DNA of 64,000 nt from an uncultured Schlesneria sp. Its GTDB lineage: Bacteria; Planctomycetota; Planctomycetia; Planctomycetales; Planctomycetaceae. Below are positions 7,682 through 17,272 of the stretch, one piece after another. Position 1 is the stretch's first letter, and each line of letters starts with the position of its first letter. The notes beneath the pieces are model-generated. The model made no database searches and was not told where the DNA came from. It saw only the letters and a program-made list of their open reading frames with translations. The stretch lies in NCBI GenBank assembly GCA_903858935.1, contig CAIOKO010000201.1, positions 1 to 64,000 of the forward strand, given 5' to 3'. The position numbers and the translations under genes were made by a program.

Positions 7682-10642
7682 TTAAGACGTTACGTCCAGG
7701 CTCCGCGCGACCGGATTGCTGGGCACGTTGGTTTCATCGATTGCGATTACGGTGAACGTTCGCGTCGCGGAATTGGTACCTGCACCGATCGTGTTGAAGG
7801 TGACTGCTCGAAGCGCCTGGCGATAATTTCCTACGTAACTGCCGCCAGATAATGTCAATACTCCGAGGGTCGTATTGAACGCCCCTGTGATTCCCAGTTG
7901 GTTTACAAAGGACAAGATATCGTTGCCACTTTGATAACCCGTTGTGATCTGGATGGTGAGCGATAGCAGATTGTTACTGTCGGGATCACTGACCAGAGCC
8001 TTGCTCATGATGGCAATTGGACTGGAATTGATCTGATAACGAAGATCCGCCGTATCGTTTACCTGGACCAGCGGAGGTTGGTTCACGGGAACCACCGCCA
8101 CGTTTTCTGATGCCGACACGGTATAGACGCCGTTACTTACGGTAAACGTCGCGACTCGAACCGCCGATGTATTTGGCATTCCTGCGACATCCTGGTAATC
8201 CACCGAACTCAACACCTTGTTCCAACCCAACGCCGGTGCCGAACCCGTGATTGTCAGAGTGGCCGTATGTGCCGAGGGACCCTCTGAAAACGTATGTTGA
8301 AAGGCGAGGCTGTTATAAAAACTGAGACGGTCTTCTGCCTGCCAGTTTGTGACTGTCACCGTCGCACTTGTGACTGTCGTCACGTTTGCAGGAGGTATCA
8401 ACACAAGTGTCGCGGCAATCAACAAGGGGACTGACCCTTGAAGGTAATTCAGGGTACCGTTAACACCCGTCACGAATTGCAAAACAGAAATCTTTTCCGT
8501 GACCGAAACACCTTGATATTGATTGTTGACGGTGATCGTGACGTTCCGAGTCACCGCAGAGTTTGTCTGTCCGGCGACATTCCAGAAGATGAGTGACTGC
8601 AGGGTTGCCTGGTAGTGCAGGGGAGTCTCGCTGCCGGTGATCGTCAACATCGCCGCGTGTGCGACCAGATCTTCTGTAAACGAATGCTGCAAGGCAAAGT
8701 TGTTATCAAAGGCGACGCGGTCACCGTCCTGCCAGTTCGTGAACGACACTTTCGCACTACTGAGGCCTCGGCTGCCTGGGTCCGTCACGACGACATTTGA
8801 AGCAATGCCGAGCGTAGAGGCTCCCTGCACATAAGTGCCAGATGCACTCATTCCCGACAGCCCAAGGTGGTTGGAAAACGCGGTATAAAATGTCGAAGCG
8901 ACTAATTGGTGCCCCGCCAGATTCCAGTGCAGTTCGTCACCATTATCATAGAGTGAGTTTAACTGCTGAGGATTTTTCGGATCGCCCAGGAGCTTGTAAG
9001 TGTCACAAAAAGTCATTTGATCAGGATTCGCAGCAGCCTTCGACGCAATCATCGAATTGAGTAAATCGAGCTGAACCTGCATTTGTGGAGTCCAATGTAA
9101 AGTCGAATTCGGAATCCATCCACCAAGCGGAGTGACAGAAAACACAACAATTTTCAGGCCGTCGGCCAGCGCTTCATCATAAAGGCGATCCAGAAAACTA
9201 AAGGCGGTCGCTGCGTCTGTTCCGTGCCCAATGTCATTAACCCCGGCCAACACCGAGATCATTTTGTACCCGGAGTTTCGAACCTTTCTTGTCCAGACAT
9301 CATAAACCTGCTGCGACGTATAACCGCCGACACCGAAGTTCGTCACGTTTGTCGTTGAATAATAAGATTGCAGATTGGAAATCCATCCACCCGTCCAATA
9401 GGTCAACGAATCGCCCAGGCACGCGATCGGATATCCGCTGACGACGCCTGAATTCACTGTGATATTACGAATCGATGACGGGTTGGTGGACTTGCCATCG
9501 TAAAGAGTGATGGTCAACGATTCAGTGAGCGGATTTGGCGTTGGATAGTTCGTTCGAAACGTCAACGATTGTAACACGGCCTCGTAATTGTTGAACGAAG
9601 ATGTTCCTGAAAGCGTTAGCGTTCCCGTCGTGACATCAAAATATTCTGTAATCCCTGAGATGGGGGTCGCATCGAGTACATCCCGCCCGTTGACATAGTT
9701 TCCAGTGACCTGGACCGTCGCCTGAATCAGAGTTGAGCTCGAAGGATCGTAGATCGCTATTCCAGGAGCAATCAACGTGGTATCAGTTCCACCATATGGC
9801 AGGGGAAGGGTTGGAACATCGTACAGCGAAAAAGAAAGATTAGTCACCTCCGTATTCACACGCACGATCAATGTATGTGTCCTCGATGCGCCAGTGGGAT
9901 CGGATATTGTCACCGAAACGTCGTAAACACCGGAGAGGACGAAGGTCATCGTCGTATTTTTTGCCGAGTTCGTATTGTTGTCCGAAAAGGTCACTGGAGC
10001 GGGGATATTGCCCGTGATTATCCATGAGTAGGTCAATGACGCCTCACCTGTATCAACATCGTCACCGAGTACCGAGAACGCTCCGGTGGTACCGTAGAGT
10101 GGACTATTCGGACCAGATGGCAACTTGACGAACGTGGGTCCGTGGTTCGGACCCGTAGTGAATTGCAAGACCGATGTATATGTCGTCCCCACACCATTTG
10201 TTGCAAAGGCAACAAATGAATAACTCGTGCCTGGAGTCAAGTTGCTGATATTGACAGTGAAGAGACCAGTCACTGTTGCTGCAGTGAGTTGCGTGACCCC
10301 GACCCCGCTCTGTTGTGGGTTGGAATTAATGCTTGTCATCGAGTACAGGACACCGACCGACGTCAGCGTATTACCACCGTCGAACGTGACATTCCCGCCC
10401 AGCGTTACCGATGTGCTGGTGACGTTGGATGACGTTGGAGTCGTTACCGTTGGTGCGACTCCGGAAAGCAGGGCCCGCATCTCAAGCGGTTCAACAATTG
10501 CAACAACTGCTTTCGCGGGACGGTAATGTGATCTTCGACACGGCTGAACACGATGGTCACGAGACGACGCATTGGCAACCCGCCAAAACAAAACTGGAAA
10601 CCAATTCGTCACTCGTTTGGAAAACATCTTTGGAAAAGCCAC
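7682..10642 (-). CDS. Secreted multidomain SGNH/GDSL hydrolase with LEPR-type N-terminus
   Basis: A 986-residue exported protein. Residues 53-60 read LEMRALLS, matching the planctomycete LEPR-XLL sorting motif. A fibronectin-III-like domain (about 62-165) and a PKD/cadherin-like domain (about 166-265) follow. A complete SGNH hydrolase domain sits in the middle: GDS with Ser412, GVGG ending at Gly440, GVND with Asn469, and DELH with Asp569 and His572. About four cadherin-like repeats of 120-130 residues (one before the hydrolase at about 280-400, three after residue 600) share the pattern TNWQxxDRxxFxNxxAxQHxF or its relatives. The enzyme probably removes ester groups, for example acetyl groups, from an extracellular glycan; the substrate is not known. 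Confidence 0.82.
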   Translation of the reverse strand: MAFPKMFSKRVTNWFPVLFWRVANASSRDHRVQPCRRSHYRPAKAVVAIVEPLEMRALLSGVAPTVTTPTSSNVTSTSVTLGGNVTFDGGNTLTSVGVLYSMTSINSNPQQSGVGVTQLTAATVTGLFTVNISNLTPGTSYSFVAFATNGVGTTYTSVLQFTTGPNHGPTFVKLPSGPNSPLYGTTGAFSVLGDDVDTGEASLTYSWIITGNIPAPVTFSDNNTNSAKNTTMTFVLSGVYDVSVTISDPTGASRTHTLIVRVNTEVTNLSFSLYDVPTLPLPYGGTDTTLIAPGIAIYDPSSSTLIQATVQVTGNYVNGRDVLDATPISGITEYFDVTTGTLTLSGTSSFNNYEAVLQSLTFRTNYPTPNPLTESLTITLYDGKSTNPSSIRNITVNSGVVSGYPIACLGDSLTYWTGGWISNLQSYYSTTNVTNFGVGGYTSQQVYDVWTRKVRNSGYKMISVLAGVNDIGHGTDAATAFSFLDRLYDEALADGLKIVVFSVTPLGGWIPNSTLHWTPQMQVQLDLLNSMIASKAAANPDQMTFCDTYKLLGDPKNPQQLNSLYDNGDELHWNLAGHQLVASTFYTAFSNHLGLSGMSASGTYVQGASTLGIASNVVVTDPGSRGLSSAKVSFTNWQDGDRVAFDNNFALQHSFTEDLVAHAAMLTITGSETPLHYQATLQSLIFWNVAGQTNSAVTRNVTITVNNQYQGVSVTEKISVLQFVTGVNGTLNYLQGSVPLLIAATLVLIPPANVTTVTSATVTVTNWQAEDRLSFYNSLAFQHTFSEGPSAHTATLTITGSAPALGWNKVLSSVDYQDVAGMPNTSAVRVATFTVSNGVYTVSASENVAVVPVNQPPLVQVNDTADLRYQINSSPIAIMSKALVSDPDSNNLLSLTIQITTGYQSGNDILSFVNQLGITGAFNTTLGVLTLSGGSYVGNYRQALRAVTFNTIGAGTNSATRTFTVIAIDETNVPSNPVARSLDVTS

Positions 10643-10939
10643 AGAATTTAGAGCTCTATTAGAAACTGTTACTGTTTATCGTGAGTTGGCTTCCAATCCA
10701 GCAGAAAAATTCCCCGACCCCCTGTTCTTCAAGCGGTTTTCAACCAGCATGGCCGACATTGGAAACCGTTGTCGAGAAGAAAAAACCGATTTTTTGGGAC
10801 CCGTCGGGAATTCCCAGTTGGGACAGTCTTTATACCAAACGCGTTCCGTGCCAAAGGGTTAATCGCCTTGCGACCCACCCCGGGTCGCGTCTTATTCACG
10901 TGGATCTACTAATCCTTAAGAAAGTTCTTCTTTTTTGAA

Positions 10940-10967
10940 TTGACACACAACTCCTTTTGTTTATTAT
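10940..10967 (+). promoter_or_regulatory. Orphan sigma-70-like promoter
   Basis: TTGACA (10940-10945) and TATTAT (10962-10967) are separated by 16 bases inside an A/T-rich tract. No protein gene begins downstream on this strand for more than 3 kb. It could drive a non-coding RNA ending at the T run near 11394, or it may be a chance match in A/T-rich DNA. Confidence 0.4.
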
Positions 10968-11300
10968 ATCTGTACTTTTATTTTTTTGTCGCAAATTGAG
11001 ATAAAGCACCGGGGATTTACGCCACTTGGCTTACCTTGAGATTAAACACGAAACACACGCGTTGGATCTCAGCGCAAATTCCGGTTTTGTGACTTACTAC
11101 AACGACATTGATCTTTGACATCACGGAAAGAATTTAAAGACGGATCGCCCCCGCAGCCGTCAACAGGAGCGGGCTGGTCCGTTGGGGATCGTTGCTTGAT
11201 GGCAGGGCGCGGTCGAATTCTTTGAGGTCCACAATCGTGCGCCTCGAAGATTCGACCGCACCCCACGGAACGATTGACGAGTTTTAAGTTGATCGACTTT

Positions 11301-11327
11301 GGCAAAGTTGCCAAAGTTGCCAAAGTT
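11301..11327 (+). repeat. Short tandem repeat, GTTGCCAAA units
   Basis: Three consecutive units reading GGCAAAGTT / GCCAAAGTT / GCCAAAGTT. The unit is related to the TGCCAAAC words in the degenerate repeat 340 bases further on. Confidence 0.7.
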
Positions 11328-11364
11328 CGAAACCGCAAAAATGCCTATGAAACAGGGAACTTGT

Positions 11365-11394
11365 TCAACTTGACCAACTTGGTCAACTTTTTTT
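11365..11394 (+). terminator. Palindrome followed by a T run
   Basis: TTGACCAA and TTGGTCAA (11370-11386) form a palindrome around one central base, giving a practical stem of 6 bp with a 5-base loop, followed by seven T residues (11388-11394). It resembles a weak intrinsic terminator on the + strand, though no + strand gene ends nearby. It may close a transcript from the orphan promoter at 10940. Confidence 0.35.
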
Positions 11395-11639
11395 GATGTT
11401 TAGTGCGTCTTGAAACCGGGCTCAGCGGAAGGCTGGATTGGATGACGTTTACGGAGAACCTATTCGACGAAAACGGTTTTCGCAGAGAAGAATGGGACCT
11501 ATGAGACTTATGGGTGAGACACTCAGCAGGGGGGGGCGGACGAAGGGGCGGAAACCGACTTCGTCCGCGTTGGCTTGGCGACATGGCATGTGGTCATTTA
11601 CATCCAGGCCGGTCAAAATCCGACGCGACGTATTTTATT

Positions 11640-11711
11640 GTGCCAACTGTGCCAAACTTTCTGACATGTGTGCCAACCGTGCCAAGCAATTCGCAGGTGT
11701 GCCAAACTTTG
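11640..11711 (+). repeat. Degenerate dispersed TGCCAAAC repeat, copy A
   Basis: About 54 bases from 11649 match the reverse complement of 40235-40288 at roughly 80 percent by eye, with ACATGTGTGCCAAC as the best conserved core. Both copies lie in gene-free DNA near a GGACC...TTATGGG motif. The translated forms look alike in one frame, but the lack of any start context or conserved length argues against coding. Confidence 0.55.
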
Positions 11712-11872
11712 TTTCAAAGAAAAATCGAATGGGCTTTGCTTGAACGGGAACCATTTACAGGTCGTATTGGACCCATAGTCCCGAAACGACCGATCTCAGT
11801 CGGCCAATGTGGTCGGCCTATGTGCCATGCGTGGGTTAGCGACCTTTGCACACCAGCATGAGAACGTCTTAC

Positions 11873-12643
11873 TCAGAACGTCTTACAGAGTGTCCCGCCG
11901 TCGACTAGCAATGTCGTTCCCGTGATGTAACTTCCGGCGTCGCTTGCCAGCAGCAGAGCAGGGCCCGCCAGTTCGCGCGGATCGGCCCAGCGACCGAGTG
12001 CGGTCCGTTGCGCGAAAGTTTCCAGCTCAGCCGGACTGAGGACACTGGTGGGCAGGTCGGTCAGGAACGGGCCGGGGGCGATACAGTTACAGGTGATTCC
12101 AAACGGGCCAAGATCCAGGGCCATCGCGCGGGCCAGGCCGATGAGTGCCGCCTTTGTCGCAGAATAGCTGCTTCGTCCCGACTTGGACGTCAGACCCATG
12201 ACACTGGAAATATGAATGATTCGACCCCATTTGCGCTGTTTCATCTGAGGGATCAGCGCCCGGGAAAGACTCATGCATGAGGTGAGATTCAGTTCGATAA
12301 TCCGATCCCATTTGTCATCGTCAACTTCGTCGATCTGCTGCGGGATGTTTGAGCCAGCGTTATTCACCAGGATGTCGACTCGTCCCATCGCTTCAAGAGC
12401 CGACTTCGCGAGCGATTCCACTTCGGCTCGATTGGTCATATCGGTCACGAATGAGCGGCCACGAACCGACGTTCCTTGAAGGATCTCAGGAAGAGCTTGA
12501 TCGAGTTCTTCTGCGTGGCGGCTGCAAATCACGATGTCAGCTCCGGCTTCGGCGAAACCACGAGCCATTGCCTTTCCCAACCCCTTGCTGCCGCCGGTAA
12601 TGAGCGCGACTTTGCCGGTCAAGTTGAAAAGCGGAGTTGTCAT
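11873..12643 (-). CDS. Short-chain dehydrogenase/reductase
   Basis: A classical SDR of 256 residues using NAD(P)H. The cofactor motif GGSKGLGKAMA is near residue 17, NNAGS follows in the middle of the chain, and the catalytic Ser-Tyr-Lys set lies in ISSVMGL and SSYSATK. The C-terminal pattern ASDAGSYITGTTLLVDGG is typical of FabG- and gluconate 5-dehydrogenase-like members. The substrate cannot be told from the sequence, and the neighbours give no pathway clue. The start at 12643 matches the standard family N-terminus. Confidence 0.9.
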   Translation of the reverse strand: MTTPLFNLTGKVALITGGSKGLGKAMARGFAEAGADIVICSRHAEELDQALPEILQGTSVRGRSFVTDMTNRAEVESLAKSALEAMGRVDILVNNAGSNIPQQIDEVDDDKWDRIIELNLTSCMSLSRALIPQMKQRKWGRIIHISSVMGLTSKSGRSSYSATKAALIGLARAMALDLGPFGITCNCIAPGPFLTDLPTSVLSPAELETFAQRTALGRWADPRELAGPALLLASDAGSYITGTTLLVDGGTLCKTF

Positions 12644-12852
12644 CTTCTGAATTCCTGAACCATCATTTGAGGAGAAATTTTACGTAAATTGCCATTCGTC
12701 TGAACGACCGTGCCACTGCATGCCCCCCTTCGGCCATACGTGCCCTTTTTCCTGTCGAAGGGAAAGCCACTGCTGCTCCGAAGACTGCAAAGCAGAAACA
12801 CAGAATCCGAACTAACGAAATTTGGCAAATTCAGTGGTTCAGAATATCGTAA

Positions 12853-13710
12853 TCATCGCTTTCGTGCGATTTCCGCTCTCAGCATTTCCTTTTGGAATTC
12901 TCGAAAGGGAAGTTTGCGGAGGTTTGGATCACTCAATTGCTTGTCCCAATTGTCGATCAGCTGCCTGTCTGTCTTCTGGAAATTCCAGGTCCATTCATGT
13001 TTTGCCTGCAGATGCAGCACCGGATCGGTTTCGGCTTTCAAACTGATTGCAAGTGGGAGCAGGCCACGACTTCTCAATTCCTGATTGAGTTTGAGACGTG
13101 GGGCAGGGAAGAGCGATTGAGGGTGAAGGACCGAATTGAATTGTGCCATCCAGTCCGCCACATGCAGATATTTTGAAACAACTTCAGGGGTTTCAGGCTG
13201 AAAACCCTCGACGACATACTCGAAGTTATCAGCAGTGAGCTTCAATTGCTGTTTGCTGCTTTCAAAGCTCGACGAAAAATCGGGATGAAACTGGAAACGG
13301 AGAACTTCCAACGCCTTCCGAGACGAAGCAGAAGATTCCTCAAGCGCAAATGCCAGCCGCTTCTGAGCTTCATCCTCGGCTAATCCCAGGAAGTAACGAA
13401 TTTCGTCCTGGGTCAGTTCCGAGCAAAGCTGACGACGCGGATTCAGGATCGTAAATCGTCGATGTGCAGGTTCATAGACTGTCACCTCCCTGGCTGGTTC
13501 GATGTAATCGTAGACTTTCCCGGCATGAAATAACATCAGGCTGCGAACGACGACCGGCCCCTGGTCGGAGCTCACCGCTGATGACGGCGCTGAAAGGTCA
13601 CGAATCGTGGTATAGACGCGTATTTCCTGCGCTGTCACAGCATCACCTGCAGACACTGCCAGACAGTTCAGTAGAACGATACAGGCAAATCGAATCCATC
13701 GCGTCATCAT
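12853..13710 (-). CDS. Hypothetical exported protein
   Basis: A 285-residue protein with a signal peptide at residues of about 1-27 (MMTRWIRFACIVLLNC, ending near VTAQE). The mature part is predicted to be mixed alpha/beta and contains SLMLFHAGKVYDYI and FTILNPRRQLCSELT. I do not recognise the family. The ATG at 13710 is chosen because AGGTGG precedes it closely and the signal peptide begins there; a longer frame to 13755 adds a non-hydrophobic stretch. Confidence 0.7.
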   Translation of the reverse strand: MMTRWIRFACIVLLNCLAVSAGDAVTAQEIRVYTTIRDLSAPSSAVSSDQGPVVVRSLMLFHAGKVYDYIEPAREVTVYEPAHRRFTILNPRRQLCSELTQDEIRYFLGLAEDEAQKRLAFALEESSASSRKALEVLRFQFHPDFSSSFESSKQQLKLTADNFEYVVEGFQPETPEVVSKYLHVADWMAQFNSVLHPQSLFPAPRLKLNQELRSRGLLPLAISLKAETDPVLHLQAKHEWTWNFQKTDRQLIDNWDKQLSDPNLRKLPFREFQKEMLRAEIARKR

Positions 13711-14364
13711 GTTTCCACCTGAATCCTGGTTCATGCCGTCGAACGGTGTGACCAACTTCCTCGAAGATCGGGATTTTCATCGGGACATATAAGACCGGAT
13801 TAATCAGCGAACAAGAGGGACCAAGCCCTGAACAACGCGATTTGGACGTCAGCAGCGCTTAAAAAAGCCGTGTTCGGCGAACACTGCCGAAAACATGGCG
13901 GATTTCAGTCGTAAGACGAAATCTTGTCTTCAAGGCGGAACAAGGCCTCAACGACGAAAATCAAAAAAGTCACAAAAACCTGATCCGCCTTAGAAGTCTC
14001 ATTTCCTTACCCTAAAACCAGAAGTTTTCGCGTAAACGGCAAGTCAAAACGGTGAAAAACGCCCAGCTCACGCTGCAAAGTAGCCCTCGTTGATTGAATA
14101 CCATTGCTCTTGGCACTAAACTGGGACAGCTTGGCTGACTGTAGTGATTAGGAAAACCTGTCGGCAAACGCCAACTCTGCAACGAATGCCAGAGTTCTGA
14201 TTGACGAAGGTGGTACTTCCACCTGTCGCACTCGTTTCAAAGACGGATCGCGGACGATAAACAGCGCTGGCGAATGGAATTGCCGTCAAGGGTGCTTCGT
14301 CCATGAACGATCGACCGGTAGTCGACGCCTTGGAATGAAACGAGTTTTTGTACGGAGTGATTTT
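13711..14364. other. Gene-free divergent intergenic region
   Basis: About 650 bases separate two divergent genes, so promoters for both should lie here. A small GGTGG/CCACC hairpin is present near 14207-14225, but I see no near-consensus promoter, RNA gene or repeat that I can support. Confidence 0.5.
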
Positions 14365-16596
14365 ATGACGGATCGAAAGAGTCGGGCAGTATGGATGTCC
14401 GAAAGATTCTGGCGAAAGAATCGCCTTGCGCACACATTTGCGCTCCTCAGCGTTGTGGCATTAGCCGCGACAGGGACCTTTGCGGTTGAAGAGGCCGCAA
14501 ACCTGCATGGATTGGGATTGAGCGGGATTTTCCCCTCCACGCCACCTGCGGACCTCAGTGAAGACGAATTTGCCAAACTCGACGGCAATTGGGCCGAATG
14601 GTCCAAGGGTGCGGCAGCGACCGTCGCCGATTTCTATTCAAAACTGGAGGGGAGCGATGCTGCGGCTCAACGTCGCGCTCTTGGTGCTCTGAAAGTTAAG
14701 CAAGACGTGATACGTCGTGCGTTGAAAGACTCCTCATATCGTTCGCTGTATGGCCCACTCACCTCACTGAACAACAGCTTGAAGCTTCGAATTGATTACG
14801 CGGAAGCGGTGCTTGACACTCTCGAAATCGATGGTGGCCGGATTGCGGAAGGCAAAACAAAATCTCGAGCAAGCTCGTTGTTGTCTTCAATCCAGTCATT
14901 GGAGAATCAACTGAATTCAATTGGTAACGGGAACCTTTGGCTGCCCTACTTCAAAATCACGGATTTGAAGAACGCTTTGGTATCCGAACCGGATGGCGCG
15001 TCAGCAATTGCGGCTGCATCTAAGTCTCAAGCCCTGTTAAATTCCCGAGATTCGGTGCTCGACGAAAACCAAAGAAACTTTACTCATCGCGCGGCATTTG
15101 AAAACGTTTCCAATGCACTTGACCAATATCTTGCGGTCGCAGCATGGAAAAATCCGGCGGAAGCGACGAGTAAATTACGAGCTGAGATCAAAGAACTGAC
15201 GTCCGCACTCGATTCTTATGCAGCGACGGGTGCAAAAGCGAAAGAACTTCGCGACGCTTTTTCTGATGTCCGTTTCATCTCAGCTGATGGCGGTGATCGT
15301 CTCGCCTCGGCACTGCAAAGCCGACTTTTCAACTACAATCTTCGAGTTCTGGTAACAGAAGCGTTTCTCAACCGGATCATGTCCGACAGCCGTTCCGTCC
15401 AGGGACCTGTCAATGACTTTATTCTGGGAGCACAAGTTAACGGATCGCAAATCACAAATACGACCGTCAATGTCGATCTGCTGCCAAGCAACACCACGGC
15501 CCGTTTCGCTTTGCGGCTGAATGGCAACATTCAATCGAACACGGCAGGTGTCACGCCACAAGCGACCGTCTATACGGCGGGAAATCACACCTTTAATGCC
15601 GCGAAGGAAATCAATTTCGATGGCTTCAGGTTCATGACATCTCCTGCCACGATTTCGGTGAATCCCCACAATACGACGACCGGTATTGCCACCCAGCTAT
15701 CGGGCATCCCCATCCTGGGACGAATTGCGCACAGTATTGCTTCTCAGGCAGTTGCCGAGAAAAAGGGACAATCGGAATCGATTGCAGCCAGCCGCGTCCA
15801 GGACGGTGTCTTGCCACCGTTTAACCGCGAGGTCGATTCATCATTTGCCACCGCCGGCGATAAGCTCGACCGTGAACTGTTCACGGGACTTCGGGCAACC
15901 GGCCTGTTTCCTGATACGTTCACGTACCAAACGTCAGACCAGTTGATGACGGTCAATGCTCGATTGATGTCGTCCCATCAGGTTGGTGCTGATTTGCCGG
16001 AAAGCCGCTTGATGGCGGTCACCGGAGCGACCTTGCTTTTGCATGAAACAGCATTGAATAACGCGATTGATAAGATTGGGATTGCCGGTCAGACAGTCAC
16101 TGAGCCTGAGTTACGAGCGAAGATCGAAGCTTTTTTGAGTAAAGCACTCAATCGCCCATTCAAATTTTCGGGACCTGCGCCAACACAGCCAGTTGATGGC
16201 AGCGACGATGAAAAGGCCTTGAATGCAATCATATTTGCATCGGAAGACCCGATTCGCATTCGGATTACGAATGACGAATTGACGATCGTGATTCGCGCTG
16301 GTTTCAAGCAAGATGGAAAAGACGACATTCCGATGCGAGAGATCACTGTTCCGATCTCGCTGGAAGCGAGCGGGCGACAGATTATGGCCAAAGCTGGCCA
16401 GGTCCTGGTTGCTGCTGCAGACGGCGAAGGGGGCGGGGTCGCGACGAATGCCGTCGTCCGTAAGAAAATTCAGTCAGTCCTACCGGACCGAACTGTTGAT
16501 GGAAAGGTCGAACTTAAGACTCCATCGAAAACAGTCGTTGCGTATGTTTCGACGCTGACGCTTCTTGATGGTTGGGTTGCAGTCGGAATTGATTGA
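14365..16596 (+). CDS. Hypothetical exported protein, 743 residues
   Basis: A large protein with a hydrophobic signal or anchor at residues of about 22-40 (FALLSVVALAATGTFA). The first half is rich in helix-forming residues with many Ala, Leu, Lys and Glu; the middle holds a beta-rich segment with NTTVNVDLLPSNTTARF, and the end is again mixed. No enzyme motif was found and I do not recognise the family. The ATG at 14365 has GGAG seven bases upstream, better support than the in-frame ATG at 14335. A terminator hairpin follows at 16624. Confidence 0.75.
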   Translation: MTDRKSRAVWMSERFWRKNRLAHTFALLSVVALAATGTFAVEEAANLHGLGLSGIFPSTPPADLSEDEFAKLDGNWAEWSKGAAATVADFYSKLEGSDAAAQRRALGALKVKQDVIRRALKDSSYRSLYGPLTSLNNSLKLRIDYAEAVLDTLEIDGGRIAEGKTKSRASSLLSSIQSLENQLNSIGNGNLWLPYFKITDLKNALVSEPDGASAIAAASKSQALLNSRDSVLDENQRNFTHRAAFENVSNALDQYLAVAAWKNPAEATSKLRAEIKELTSALDSYAATGAKAKELRDAFSDVRFISADGGDRLASALQSRLFNYNLRVLVTEAFLNRIMSDSRSVQGPVNDFILGAQVNGSQITNTTVNVDLLPSNTTARFALRLNGNIQSNTAGVTPQATVYTAGNHTFNAAKEINFDGFRFMTSPATISVNPHNTTTGIATQLSGIPILGRIAHSIASQAVAEKKGQSESIAASRVQDGVLPPFNREVDSSFATAGDKLDRELFTGLRATGLFPDTFTYQTSDQLMTVNARLMSSHQVGADLPESRLMAVTGATLLLHETALNNAIDKIGIAGQTVTEPELRAKIEAFLSKALNRPFKFSGPAPTQPVDGSDDEKALNAIIFASEDPIRIRITNDELTIVIRAGFKQDGKDDIPMREITVPISLEASGRQIMAKAGQVLVAAADGEGGGVATNAVVRKKIQSVLPDRTVDGKVELKTPSKTVVAYVSTLTLLDGWVAVGID

Positions 16597-16623
16597 TTCC
16601 CGCCGGTGATAAAAGACTCTCGA

Positions 16624-16658
16624 AAGTCAGCCGAAGGGATGATACCTTCGGCTGACTT
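16624..16658 (+). terminator. Terminator-like hairpin
   Basis: A perfect 14 bp stem (16624-16637 and 16645-16658) with a 7-base loop follows the stop of the 743-residue gene by 27 bases and is followed by a T-rich stretch. It also shows that the next gene starts downstream of it rather than at the longer in-frame ATG inside the hairpin region. Confidence 0.7.
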
Positions 16659-16686
16659 CGTTTGTTTCGCTGGAATGGGGGACTTC

Positions 16687-17163
16687 ATGCTGCTCGAATC
16701 TCGCCCGGCCGGGTGGTTTACCTCAAATGTTGAACTGCGATTGAATGGCCAGTTGCTGGGGATCGTTCAACATCATTGGCTGAACGAGGGAATGGATCTT
16801 GATCTGATGAGACTTCCCGTGCGGTTTGAAAAACCGTCGTGGCTGAAAAGTCATTTCGTGCTGAAAGACGCTGAAGGCAACGAACTCGGCTCCGCGACAG
16901 CACTGGGTTTTTTCGGGTCTCATTGGGAGATGGACCTTAAATCGGGACTGGGATCCTTGGAGCGAGCGGGTTGGTTTCAACGGGGTTATGTCTTGAAACA
17001 GGGTGCCGCAATCACCGCTCGAGTTGGCCCGAAAGGCTGGTTTTCTCGGGACTGGACGGTCGAGGCAGACGATTCACTTCCGGCTGTCGACGTTTTGCTC
17101 GTTGGTTTGACTTACCTCACAATCCGACGTCGTGAATCTCATCAACATTCGGCATCCGGCTGA
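16687..17163 (+). CDS. Hypothetical protein, 158 residues
   Basis: A small, probably cytoplasmic protein with repeated aromatic patterns: AGWFTSN, PSWLKSHF, AGWFQRGY and KGWFSRDW occur at intervals of about 30-40 residues, suggesting a repeated beta-rich unit. It resembles the LURP/scramblase-like beta-barrel type only loosely and I do not assign it. The ATG at 16687 is preceded by GGGGGA with a 4-base spacer; the longer frame would begin inside the preceding terminator hairpin. Confidence 0.65.
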   Translation: MLLESRPAGWFTSNVELRLNGQLLGIVQHHWLNEGMDLDLMRLPVRFEKPSWLKSHFVLKDAEGNELGSATALGFFGSHWEMDLKSGLGSLERAGWFQRGYVLKQGAAITARVGPKGWFSRDWTVEADDSLPAVDVLLVGLTYLTIRRRESHQHSASG

Positions 17164-17197
17164 TTGCCAAGTGATTTCTCCGTGGCTCGTAAACGCG

Positions 17198-17231
17198 CTT
17201 CGCCAGTTCCCTCAAGAGAAAACTGGCGAAG
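17198..17231. terminator. Hairpin between convergent genes
   Basis: An 11 bp perfect stem (17198-17208 and 17221-17231) with a 12-base loop lies between the 3' ends of the convergent genes at 17163 and 17273. It probably serves as a shared terminator, though no long T run follows. Confidence 0.5.
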
Positions 17232-17272
17232 TTCTGTGGGTGATTGAATCAAACGAGTCGTGACGCGCGAAT

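Larger units (their letters stand above)
10643..11872. other. 1.2 kb gene-free region with repeats and an orphan promoter
   Basis: No convincing gene was found between the SGNH gene start and the SDR gene end. Short open frames here are low-complexity or repeat-derived. The region holds an A/T-rich tract (10900-11000) with a good + strand promoter, a GTTGCCAAA tandem repeat (11301-11327), a palindrome with a T run (11365-11394), a GGACCTATGAGACTTATGGG motif (11495-11514), and a degenerate TGCCAAAC repeat (11640-11711). Confidence 0.6.

Noticed and set aside
11301-11327. CRISPR array
   Set aside because: The units are nine bases, directly adjacent and without spacers.
11438-11743. Open frame in the gene desert with Cys-Ala-Asn-Cys content
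   Set aside because: The Cys-rich part comes from the dispersed TGCCAAAC repeat, which also occurs at 40.2 kb in another setting; there is no ribosome-binding site.
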